This document shows positions 1 to 25,772 of a stretch of DNA of 64,000 bases, one piece after another. A program made the translations under genes and the position numbers. How positions within the stretch are numbered: the stretch's first letter is position 1; each line of letters opens with the position of its first letter. This stretch comes from Piscicola geometra (taxonomy: Eukaryota; Annelida; Clitellata; Hirudinida; Piscicolidae), in NCBI GenBank assembly GCA_943735955.1, contig OX030964.1, positions 6,007,497 to 6,071,496 of the forward strand. Direction: 5' to 3'. The notes beneath the pieces are model-generated. The model did no database searches, was not told the DNA's origin, and was given only the letters and a program-made list of their open reading frames with translations.

Positions 1-1239
1 GTTGCCTCTTGTGGTGGTGGTGGTGGTGGTGGTAGTGGAAGGTGTTGTGTTGCTGCTTGTGGTGGTGGTGGTGGTGAAAGGTGGAGGGTAACTTTTGGCT
101 TTTGAGAAAAAAATGTGTGAAAATTGTATTTTAATTAATTAAATTCTAAAGAATTAATTACTACTTTGAATAGAATCTTCCACAAGAAAGAACAGTAAGA
201 CTATAACGCTTAATGATTTTTTCATCATTTCAATATTCTTTAAATTAAAATAATTTCTCATATTTCATCGTCTGTGCGTGCTTTAGTCAGTTAAAGCTTA
301 AATTGGTGATTCTGTTTGTATTTGCATAGAAATGGATGGTGTATTTGCATAAAATGGTTCATTAGGTTGCATATAATGTTGTTCAAAGCTGTTCCGATGG
401 GCGTAAAGATGCAAAGTCTGCCTAACTGTTTATGCTTCCCCAATGTGATGATCGATTTGCTATTTTTGAGCTTTTGAATTTTAGTTTCGAAGAAATTTTT
501 AGAAATGAATGAATGATTTTCGATTTTTGTGCGATTTCACTGGCTTATTGCTTGGTTATTGACACATCCATCTGTTTCTATACCTTTTATCGATATTGAG
601 TTTGTCAAAATTTAGTTTTCAAATAAATAAAATTTTCGCAATTAAATTTTTATTTTATGAAACCATAAAACCTGCTTGAATAATTGCTTGACATACACAT
701 ATCAGTGAGCTGATCCTCTACTGTGTCATATGACTCATTTATTATTTTTTGAGGTTTCTTCTATTTAGCAAGTTAAATGGCATCACACACAATGAGATAC
801 AAGCTTTTATCACTATAAGGCTATGACATATAATTCAAAAGTGATAAAATCTTGCAATACGTGTGGTTTTATTTGACATTCTAGTTTATAGTGTCAATAA
901 AATCATGGAAGGGCTGAAGAGGCTCAAGTGATAAAAAGATAAATGGCCGCATAGTTAATCAATTGAGTTGATTTCCGTTGAAAAAGTGTTATGATTTGAA
1001 TTAGTGTTAAATCTAATTAGTACTAAAAGTTATAGGCTTCAACAGCACCGTACGCTTTTTGTTAAATCAACTTTTAAGTCATAAATTTAAATTTAGTTTT
1101 TCAAAGCGGAACAAAAGCAAAAAAGCGAAAAAAACTTGCTATTTATTATGAACAAACGCTTCAATTTATAGGAAATATTGAAAATAACTTTAGGATAATT
1201 TAAAAGTATTAAATGGTATAGTTGTCAAAACGTGGGACA
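1..1239. other. 5' flank of XPR1, no gene seen
   Basis: AT-rich sequence with a GGT-rich trinucleotide stretch at 1-80, on the same strand sense as the GGT arrays inside XPR1. I see no convincing coding exon, and no TATA or initiator element that I would defend. The XPR1 promoter and 5' UTR must lie here, or an untranslated first exon lies further left. Confidence 0.5.
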
Positions 1240-15793
<14,554 letters not shown>

Positions 15794-18777
15794 AATATTT
15801 TTATTATGTATTTTTCAAATATAGCTTTTTAAAATTTAACATTAATTGCTTATTTTTGTTTAATGTTTCTATAGTTTAAAAAAAATCCATAATAATAATA
15901 TTAAAAATAATAATCATCATTATCCTCATCATCGTGATCATCATCATCATCATCTTTATCCTTATCATCATCATTATCCTCCTCATCATCATCATTATCC
16001 TTCTCATCATCATCATCATCGTCATTATCCTCCTCCTCACCATCATCATTATCCTCCTCATCATCATCATCCTCATCTAGAGTTCCGAGTGACATGGTGA
16101 GGCTGACGTTGAATGAGGAATGATCACAGCATCATTATCATCATCGTCTTCACCATCACCATCATCATCATTGTTATAAAATTCATCATCATTCTTGTTA
16201 TAAAAACTGCCTTGATGATTTCACAGCATCATCATCATCATCACCATCATCATCATCTTCTTGATCATCATAATTTCCACTCTTTGTACCCTTAAATAAA
16301 TTAACTCCCGATTCTTCAGTGTTTAATTGTATTATTATTATTATTATTATTTAGCTAACCCTGTGATATCTATGGTCACTATATCAACATATCAAAATGA
16401 TTATCGCCCGTGTTAATTATAAAAATTCACTTTTAAATAATTCTAATTCTTTGTACAATGCCTCAGGGCTTATAAAGATTCCTTGATACAATATTATAGA
16501 ATTACAATTTTGTATAGATCATTTTTTTAAATAGAATTTTTTATGAATACAATTTATTATTAAAAAAAACAAATATCCTACTATACATTATTTTTTTAAG
16601 TTTATGCAGCACATCCCTTCAAATCACCATGACAATCAACTTTTAAACTCGGCATTACAATTACATTGTTATACTCATTATAATAATTAATAATTATTTA
16701 CAACTACAATGAAATTATAATATAATTCATTGTAGTTGTAATTAATTATTAATTCGTTGCAAACGTTAAACCTAAAGTAAATATAATTTAATTTTTATAT
16801 TTTTGAATAGTAATTTTTTATCTCTTTCTTAACTCTTCAATTATTAATCCATTATTTACGAAGTTATTTTTTCGATTTCACTTGCAGACGTTCAAGTCAA
16901 TTCTAGTTAGCCACTTTGTAATAGTCTGCCTCCTTTGTACGGTGCTTCAAACCCCTTTCTTGATTTCCAGATGCTATTTATATTTTTCAGTATATAATTA
17001 ATATAATATAATACAATTCGTTACATTAAGATAAAATGCAATAAAATTGAGAAAATAATTAGTAGAATTTTCTGGTGGAATTATTAAAATATCAAGTAAC
17101 ACAATTAAATTTTAGTTATTTTTAATTTTCAGATTAAAAATGTATTATTAATTCTTAAATTATGTGACCTCAAAGGTAAATCAACTTGAATTCTAAATCT
17201 ACCCTGTAAGATTCAATGATTCGAATACAGATTAAAATCGATTCTTTTGTAGTATAGATTATTTTGAACGATTAATTTTTTTATTGATTTTCGTTAAAGT
17301 TATTTACTGAAGATAAAGACTATTGAACAGATGTCCTATACGACCAAACCAAGAGTTGAGAATGCATTTAATGTGAACACTTTAAAGCGAACACAAATGA
17401 AGAGTTTACACTGGTAATTTGTAATACATAAAAATATTTATGATTGTAATGGTGATGATTATGATTATTGCGATGGTGATTATGATTATTGTGATGATGA
17501 TGATTATGATGACTTTTAGCGATATTATTTTACCAAATAATAACGAAAATATTATTAATAATGACAATAATAATTGTTTATATAATTATATTTTTACTTC
17601 AATATTTATTTTTATATGTTGTTGAAAAATATAATAATAATGATTATTAAAAATCAGTCTAAATAACAAAAGCGATAATGTCGATAATAAAGCCTGAAAT
17701 TAAATTAGAAAATATCATCAATAAAGATGTTGATAGTGAAATATATTTCCGCAGAATCTTCCATCTTTTACCCGTTGCATCAAGCCACCCCGCGTTTGTC
17801 CATACCCGCAAATTATCGGTTTTTGCAGTTTACTTCAGCTGCAAGGGCTCAGTAAATTGTATTGAACTCTCATTCAAATCCCAAGAACATGTGTCAAGTG
17901 CGAAGCGGTAGAGGAGATTGTGTGGGAAAGAACGGTTGTGAATAAAGGATGGATGTGTTGGTTAGAAGGAAAGAGTGGTTGGATGGGAGGATGGATGGGT
18001 ATGCAGTGAAGGCTGTGTAGTTGAGGTAATACAGGAAAGTCACTGGTCTAAGAAAAAAAACCTTTTAAAGTCAAGGATTGAAGAGTATGCAATATTTTGG
18101 GTAACTAGAGAAAATATTTCAAGTGAATAAAAGGAAAAGGCACTTTTATAAAAATAAAGCGGGTGAAAAGATCAAAAGAGTGCAGTGCAAAAAGTGATTA
18201 AATTAGTGAGAAGTCACCGCTGAAAAGGAGAGAACATTGAAAATTATTGAACACATTTTAATTTAACCAATTGAAATGAAAATTAATGCAAAAAGTTTGA
18301 TGACTCAGTCGTTAAGCGATCAATATAAAGGGAGACAAATTATAATATCTAATTGAAAGAATAAGAACGATTTAAAATATAAAGCTTTATGACGTCTAAT
18401 TAGTTATTATTATAATTATTGGAGTTGTATCATATGCATTTATCAACGAACTTTAAATTCAAAATAGATAGCTCCATTTTAATCTTTATTTCAACCATTT
18501 TTTGAACAACTTTTATCCTTATCCAACTCCCCACTCAACCACCATCAAAACCATAAGGACTCAATCTTCTAGAAACCACCACTCAACACTTCAAACCACC
18601 TGTCACCATCACTCAACCATCTACAAACCATCTCCCATCACTACTCAACCACCTATAAACCACCTTCCACCACTACCCAATCCCCTACAAACCCCCTCCA
18701 ACCACCACCTACAAACCCCCTCCAACCACCACCTACAACCCCCTCCAACCACCACCTACAACCCCTCCAACCACCAC
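15794..18777. other. Convergent 3' flank between XPR1 and SLC2A13
   Basis: AATAAA at 15787-15792 overlaps the read-through stop of XPR1 and could serve as its poly(A) signal. CAT/CCTCAT trinucleotide arrays lie at 15905-16080 and 16135-16260. A palindrome lies at 16685-16754. The rest is AT-rich with no convincing exon. Confidence 0.5.
16685..16754. repeat. 70-bp near-perfect palindrome
   Basis: The left arm contains TTACAACTACAATGA and the right arm its reverse complement TCATTGTAGTTGTAA. The arms are about 34 bp with one mismatch and one indel, around an AT-rich centre. It could be a short hairpin element or MITE remnant; no target duplication is evident. Confidence 0.75.
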
Positions 18778-18785
18778 CTACAAAT
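18660..18785 (-). repeat. Short tandem repeat just 3' of the SLC2A13 stop
   Basis: On the + strand, units of ACAACCCCCTCCAACCACC recur 4-5 times. They lie immediately downstream of the SLC2A13 stop codon and so in its 3' UTR. Confidence 0.75.
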
Positions 18786-21700
18786 CCCCAGAGTACCCCG
18801 ACCGTTTGTTACACAGGTCAACAACCACCAAATCCCCCTTAAACAACTTCTCAATTTCCTCCAATTTCTTGTTCTTCGTCTCTGGCAGGATCAAATAGAG
18901 GATTATAAGACTGAGCAGCATGAGCAGTGCGTAGAAGTAGAAGGCGCCTGAAGGGTTGAAAGAGGATGGAAAAGCTAGTTAAATACTAAGTAAGTATTTC
19001 ATTACTTTTTCTCGCCCCCCATCCATAATCAGTCAATGAGAAGACATCCAGATGCGAAGTACATTTTTAAAGAAATTTTCTCATTCGGTTACATCAAACA
19101 TCCCTCCCATCCCGTCTTTATTAATTCATCCCTAAAGTATCCATCCCACCATCACAACGCTCCAACTAGCCCTCACCACCTCACAACACCCCACCCCTTT
19201 CCCCAACATCTCAATCCTTTTCCCTCTTCCCTCTAATACCACCTCACAACATCCTTACCCCCTCCATCTTCTAACAACACCTCTCTTCGTCGCCCTCTCT
19301 TCCCAACCATCACACACCCACAAGACCCAACATGCCACACCATCCCATCCACTCACCATAAAACGTAATGGCTCTCATCAGAGAAAGAAAAGTCAGAGAA
19401 ATCACCATGTTTGAGAGCCAGTTGACGCTGGTTGCTATGGAAACGCAAGTGCTCCGGGCCCAAGAGGGGTAGATCTCTGAGTTGATGGTCCAAGGATTTG
19501 GTCCCATTCCTTTGAGGGTGAAAAGTGGAAAGTAAAAGAAAAATAAGGGTGAGTTGACTTAGAGAAATTATGAAATGAAGTTGATTATGGGGTTGGTTAA
19601 TCATTCTTTTCAAAGCATTTCCATACATAAATTTAGAGTAGTTGCTACCACCACAACTGACACTTCCTCATAAACCATCATTGCCAAATATTTAGTTTCT
19701 CAACCTTCCTTGCTCCGTTCCCTTTCCCGCCTTTTTTCTCTCCAACTCCCCTTTTCTCCCATTTTTCCTCTTCTAACCTACCCACCCCCTTCCACCTCTC
19801 TCCAACCCAACCCACCAGGAGCAAAAAAAAGCAAGTATATCACCATGCCAACGATGGCAACCCATGTGAAAGGTGCATGACAATACTGTAGTGTCACACT
19901 CCATGAGAGTTCCGTCACTTTGCTGCCAACGACAGTTGCAAGTTTGCTTGAATTAAAAACTCGAGCACACTTTTCATCACTGTCTAGGCTGGTTTCTATG
20001 AATTCTAGAGTGGTTTTATCTCCGTTTTCATGGTCAGAATGGCGTTCTTTGTATTGTTTAGGGTAGCAAAAGCTGTGGAGAATCTGGTCGTCGTTGGGTT
20101 GGTAGCAGAAACTGCATTCTTGTTGACTTACGCACGATCCGCAGGTGCTGAGGGTGCGTGGTAGATTGGAGCGCGTGAAGGTGGGTAAGGGTGGGTAGGG
20201 TGGATTGGTGAATGTTTAATGGGTGTCTGAAAGTTTATTGAAATAGTAATTTGATCGTCCCAGCAGAACATTAACCATTTAAAGAAAGGCACTCACCCGT
20301 AGCCAGCGCAAGGTTCTGCTGTGGTGAGATTGAGAGAGACTGGTGGTGAGTAGACCTCAGTCAACCAGAAACCACCACCAACTATTAGTAAGCCTATCAT
20401 TGTGCCTGGTGGTGGTTGTTGTGCGATTGTTTGGAGTTCAAAATGGTTGAAGGCTTTTTTAATGACGAGCATTTTTATTGTGGCGTATAACCCAAACGCA
20501 CTTCTATGTTACTTTAGCTGCCGATTTTTGCGCCTATGGGTTATCAGAGCATCGGTTGCACTCGAGCCTTGGACCGTTAAGCATTGGTCAAGTCAAAAGT
20601 CCTTACACACTCAGCTACCCGTTTGCTCAAGATTTTTTATTATGTAGCTTCCGTTCATTTTAAGAATGCATCCCGTTCTAAAAATGGATTTCAAAATAAA
20701 CTAAAGAAATTGAACTATGAAATTATCGTTAACCAAGTTAAAAGCATATTTTCTCTCCCTTATTTACCATCCCCGCCAAATCCCTTTACCCAACATGCAC
20801 TTTACTCAACCATACCACCTCTAACCACCATTTAACCCCCCCCTACCATTAACCACACCACTTCTACCCACTACCACCCCCCCATCAACCACACCACTTC
20901 TACCCACTACCCCCCCCCCATCAACCACACCACTTCTCACCAAAAAGACTGATAAGGGTCAAAGGTCGTCTTCCGCACCGATCAATGGCGATCATGGTGA
21001 TGAAAGTCGCCAAGAAGTTGACACTGGCGATGACAACTGCCAGCCAAATGGCTGTTTCTGGATCTTCCATGCCTGACATCTGGATTAGTGTGGCTCCGTA
21101 GTACCTGGGTTGGTTTGGTGAGGTAGGAGGGGAGGGTTGTTTGTTTGTGGTGGAGATGAAAGAGTTGTAGGTGGTTGGGTGGTGGTTGGAGGTAGATGGT
21201 TGGGGAGAAAAGAAATGTACCGTTTTTGGTGAGGGTAGTATCGATTTTAATATAATCTCCATTCAAAAGCACCTTAACGTCCCAATTCCACCCCGATTAT
21301 AACGTCTCCATCACTCTCTTCTTTGCCATCCCTCTCTTACCCATCCCCTACCCATCCCTTTCTTACCCATCCCATTCCTTTCACCCACATAATGCTGTTT
21401 ATGGCAGTGATTTGTTGAACCAATTGAAGGAATGCTCCGATGGCTAGAGCTCTTCTGACGTGTGGAGTGACCCGCACTTGAAGCAATGTGCCGATGAAGT
21501 TTTTATCTGAACGGTGGGAAAAAAGATTTGATGGGAAAAAGATTTTATGAAAAATAATTTTTATGGGAAAATAATTTAACGGAAAAAAAAGTCATGAAAA
21601 AAATATTTTTCGAAAAAACAGTTGGTAGAATGCTGTAGAGTGAAAATACATTAATCGATAGTTGTAACAAAACTTTGAAGTATTTTTTTAACATAAAAAG

Positions 21701-24700
21701 AATGTTTATTTAAATTTATGAATATCTTGATTGTTTCACCTCAATAAAAGATCAATGAAAACACAATTCGCGTCTGCGTTTGAGGCTCATTAAGTATGCA
21801 AATGAGACTCATTAAGTATGCAAAGGAGCACTCTCAATTTATATTTTCGCTATTTCCCACCTTCAAGCAAGTCCCACATGCACCTCCACACATCCTTAAG
21901 AAATGGACCTCACGTACATGATCATTTGCATTCGCACACAAATACTTCGAACTTAACATTACAACAAAAGTAGGTGTCTCAGTTGTTGTGCGAAAAGAGG
22001 TAACAGCTGTGGTAGCATCAGATACACTTGTAGTATTTGTTAATTAGGATTAACAGCAGTAGAAGCAGTGGTAGCAAAAATGGTAGTGGTAGTAATAGTA
22101 GTATTATTTTATCAAAAGTAGTACAATATATTAATTGTGACGATATTCACATTAGTTAAGTTAAGTTCAGTCGATTCGGCCCATATTGACAACTTGGTCT
22201 TGAAGCAGCTTAATTGCTCGGGAACAGCTGTTTGCTTGTCGATCATAATTGCTTTTTCCAGCGTCTTCTCAGCGTGTGTCTTGTGTATCGAACGCTGATG
22301 AAGCATCGAGATGATGGGGAGTGTTCGATTGACTCATTAAGATGCTCCCTTTCAATGGAAACAGTTCAAATCACGTTCTGATGCTAACATTCTATCAACA
22401 TAGATGACTTAGTTATATATTAGTTGTAATAGTAGTAGTTGTAAACGTAGTGGAGACCACAGTTCCAGTAGTGGTGGTAGTAATAGAAAAGTTATCATCT
22501 TATTAGCATGAAAAGTTCTTAAGTTTTAATTGTCATCTGTTTGTGCGGGAATGCACTTTAGTGAGATTTATCAATGATTCGAAGGCAAATAACGATGGAT
22601 TAGATGCTCAACGAGAAATCTTTGTGGCGTGAATGGCAGATTGTTTTTTTACAATAAGTTTAATTTTGTTTTATTTGTATTTTTTAGATTTTTTTGTTTT
22701 GTTTTTTGGTATTGTGGAAAAAAAACAAAATAAACAATTTAAAAAAGAAGTAATTACTAAAAAATTGTTTTGAAACACAAAACTAAACGTACGCTCGTTT
22801 TCTCTGTTCTCATCCACTGACTTTTGAATGTCAGCCAGTTCATCCTCCACTACACTCCTATCCACCATTCCCTGCTCTACCCCTTCAATCTTAGGGGGGG
22901 GGGGAAGAGTGGGTTGGGGATTGGTTAGGTGGGTGAATTTATGGGTAGATGGATGGGCGGGCTTGTGGGTTGGTGGATGTATTAGTTGGGTGGGTAGGGT
23001 GGTAGTGAGAGGGATGTTGGGAGAATATGGTGTTAGTGAATGGGCGAATTGGTGGATGAATGGGAAGTGGGTGGTTTGATGGGTGAGTGGTGAAAAGCTA
23101 GTTAAGTTTTTCTAGATTTTTTATGGTTTTTGTTTGTATGTATGTGTCATATTAATCTTTCTCACAATCATCATCTTTCATACTTACTACCACCCCCCCC
23201 CCCCCCCATCACTGAAACATCTCAAAACCACCTCAAAATCACCATTTCCAAGCCACCTTTTCCAGATAGAATCTTGCCTCATCCAACCTTCCCTTGCCAA
23301 CCAGCCATCGTGGACTCTCCGGCATGAAGATGAAGAAGACGAACTGAACCAGTGCAGGGAAGGCCGCTAAGCCTAGGACGTACCTGGTGCGGTTGAGAAG
23401 GGAGGGAGGTGGTGTGGTGTGGTGTGGTGTGGTATAGTGGTGGTGGTGTATGGTGGAAGAAGTGATGTGAGGTGGTGAGGTATAGTGGTGTGGAGGGAAG
23501 GTAGGATGAGGTAAAAATGGAAGGGTTGAGATTTTATTATTGTGTTATAGTATCGTTGTTTCTAAGTTTCAGGAGCGCTTTAATAGTAATTTGTTTCAGA
23601 AATTTTGTAATCACTTTCAGAGCACATCTCCAAACTCCACCACCATCTCCAAACTCCACCACCATCTCCAAACTCCACCACCATCTCCAAACTCCACCAC
23701 CATCTCCAAACTCCACCACCATCTCCAAACTCCACCACCATCTCCAAACTCCACCACCATCTCCAAACTCCACCACCATCTCCAAACTCCACCACCATCT
23801 CCAAACTCCACCACCATCTCCAAACTCCACCACCATCTCCAAACTCCACCACCATCTCCAAACTCCACCACCATCCAAAAACTCCAGCACCATCCAAAAA
23901 CTCCAGCACCATCATCCTTTCCCAAAATTTAATTCCACTTTTTACCAAAACCCACCTGAATCCATGCACCCGGTCCTTGCTGAAGAGGCCACAGACAATG
24001 GCTGCCACCAAGATTCCAAAAGTGATGAAGAGATTAAAGAGGGTCACCAAACGGCCCCTTAGTGCCTTCGGAGCACATTCTGCTATGTACATGGGGGTGG
24101 TCATGGAGGAGAGGCCTGGAGTGAATGGAGGGGAGTAGGGGGATGGGTGGATGGATGGGTGCATGGGTGCATGGATACATGGATGAATACATGGATGGAT
24201 ACATGGATGCATGGATGTTTGGATGGTTGGATGATTGGATGGATGAGTGGGTAAAATAGAAAAGATTTTTAAAGTTATTTTAACTTATTGTTACTTTAGA
24301 ATCTCCATCTTCACCATATATATTTATATATTCTTCATTTAATACTTTCATTTCTTATTTCCTTCCTTCCTTTCTTTCTACACCACTTCACCCTTCCACC
24401 CACCCACCCACCCACCAATGCCGATCCCAATGATGAATCTCCCGACCAGGAGTGTCGTGACGTCACGGGCAGCCGCCAACACCACACTGGCTAGCATGAA
24501 GACCACGCTCGCTGGGCAAAGATGGGTGGAAATATTTTGGGTCACCAAACGGGGTGGTTGAAGGAAAATCAATTACATAAATTAAAATAAAGAATTAATT
24601 TAATTAATTAATTAGGTTAATTTCGAGTGTTACAGTGAATCAATAAAACAGTCAAAGGCACAGATTGATCGAACTTAAGCCTCATCGAGGTAGAAAATCG

Positions 24701-25772
24701 AAAAACTAAATCAGCTTCTTCAGTCCGCTAGTGCGACAGTAGCTTTACAGCTTTGAGAAATCATTGGATAATGTGTACATACATTTGTGCATCTGTTTTA
24801 AAATAAAGTATTTTGCATTAATCTGTTGTTTCTTTTTCGAGTCATGGCTAGCTTTTTTGCGACAAAAGTGTTTTTAAAACACAAAAATTTGGTCGTACAA
24901 AAGCCACAATTGACCAACCCATTTTCCCCATCGGTTGACTAGCTGACTTGCAAAGCGTGAAAGTCTTTCACGATGACGGTATATCATAAACATTTTTAAA
25001 ATCGAACAAAAAGTTTATCTTTTTCTCACCCATCATGATGGTTGGCTTCCTGCCGATAAGGTCAGTAGTGACACCAGCGACCAGGGCGAACAACATGGCT
25101 GCCCCCATGGTGATGCTGACAAATACCTCCTCCACCTTGTAAGACATCTTGAAGTGAACCTGGATAGATGGATGGATGGATGAATGGATGGATGGATGGA
25201 TGGATGGATGGATGGATGGATGGATGGATGGATGGATGGATGGATGGATGGATGGATGGATGGATGGATGGATGGATGGATGGATGGATGGATGGATGGA
25301 TGGATGGATGGATGGATGGATGGATGGATGGATGGATGGATGGATGGATGGATGGATGGATGGATGGATGGATGGATGGATGGATGGATGGATGGATGGA
25401 TGGATGGATGGATGGATGGATGGATGGATGGATGGATGGATGGATGGATGGATGAATGAATGAACAAATGAATCGATGAAAATGCCAAAAAGCAAGGCAA
25501 ACCTTCAGAAGGACCAGGATGCCTGACACGACGCCAGTGTCGTATCCAAAAAGAAATCCCCCAATGGCAGAGAGGAAGGAGAGGGTGAGGGTGAAGCAGG
25601 TGAGCTTGCTTTTTGGGGGAAGGTCGTTTTCACGTTTGTCATCCATCTTGGTGGAGTTGTAGTCTGGTGGAAGGGCAGGGTCAGCCATCTTGGTGGAGTT
25701 GTAGTCTGGTGGAAGGACAGTGTCAGCCATCTTGGTGGAGTTGTAGTCTGGTGGGAGGGCAGTGTCAGCCAT
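18778..25772 (-). CDS. SLC2A13: SLC2A13/HMIT-like proton myo-inositol cotransporter, 12 exons
   Basis: Sugar-porter (MFS) family H+/myo-inositol symporter of the plasma membrane. Exons on the complement: 25772-25503, 25159-25030, 24511-24416, 24115-23956, 23383-23257, 22889-22793, 21506-21389, 21104-20941, 20405-20297, 20147-19816, 19509-19357, 18947-18778. Phases agree and give 641 aa (mammalian HMIT is about 648). Visible marks are [14 protein letters not shown] in TM1 (about 71-84), DLIGRKP, the PESPRW motif after TM6, [21 protein letters not shown] in TM7, the large Cys-rich extracellular loop between TM9 and TM10 in exon 10, [13 protein letters not shown] and the C-terminal [12 protein letters not shown]. 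Exon 10 plus the long loop favours HMIT over ordinary glucose transporters. The N-terminus has a 14-residue unit three times. A polypyrimidine acceptor made entirely of (CATC)n precedes exon 2. Confidence 0.95.
19858..20147 (-). other. HMIT extracellular Cys-rich loop exon
   Basis: Part of SLC2A13 exon 10. It encodes a loop with the spacing [17 protein letters not shown] followed by a variable hydrophilic stretch with a later Cys, then [17 protein letters not shown] for the next membrane segment. The loop is the family hallmark; its sequence here is highly diverged. Confidence 0.8.
23620..23900 (-). repeat. 18-bp minisatellite in SLC2A13 intron 4
   Basis: About 13 nearly identical copies of TCTCCAAACTCCACCACC on the + strand. 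On the sense strand of the gene it is G/T-rich (GGTGGTGGAGTTTGGAGA) and lies in the first part of the intron after the donor at 23955. Confidence 0.93.
24120..24415 (-). repeat. SLC2A13 intron 3 with ATGG repeats at its 3' end
   Basis: The donor GTGGGTGGGTGG at 24415 is G/T-rich in the gene sense. CATCCATCCATG repeats (24130-24245) precede the acceptor at 24116, so the intron follows the same donor/acceptor repeat polarity. Confidence 0.8.
25162..25457 (-). repeat. (CATC)n tetranucleotide array of about 72 copies filling SLC2A13 intron 1
   Basis: A nearly perfect GATG array on the + strand with two variant units at each end. Intron 1 is only 343 nt (25502-25160) and the array is about 85% of it. 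It ends 2-3 nt from the acceptor AG, so branch point and polypyrimidine functions must be supplied by the array or by the roughly 45 nt next to the donor. Confidence 0.95.
25647..25772 (-). repeat. 42-bp coding tandem repeat, three copies, in SLC2A13 exon 1
   Basis: Encodes three 14-residue units of the form MAD(T/P)(A/V)LPPDYNSTK. Each unit starts with Met, so there are three possible in-frame starts in similar contexts. I take the first ATG at 25772. The repeat is cytosolic, before TM1. Confidence 0.92.

Noticed and set aside
16081..16124. Possible terminal XPR1 exon encoding PSDMVRLTLNEE then stop
   Set aside because: The peptide looks plausible and has an upstream TCTAG, but no acceptor there gives the phase required by exon 21, so I did not include it.
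17730..17912. ORF of 77 aa with TCAAATCCC (SINE-like)
   Set aside because: Neither the ORF nor the B-box-like string has supporting context.
22330..22395. GTTCAAATCACG as a tRNA B box
   Set aside because: No A box at the right distance and no SINE tail.
25033..25500. IHPSIHPS and MDGW repeat proteins
   Set aside because: They are translations of the (CATC)n array inside SLC2A13 intron 1.
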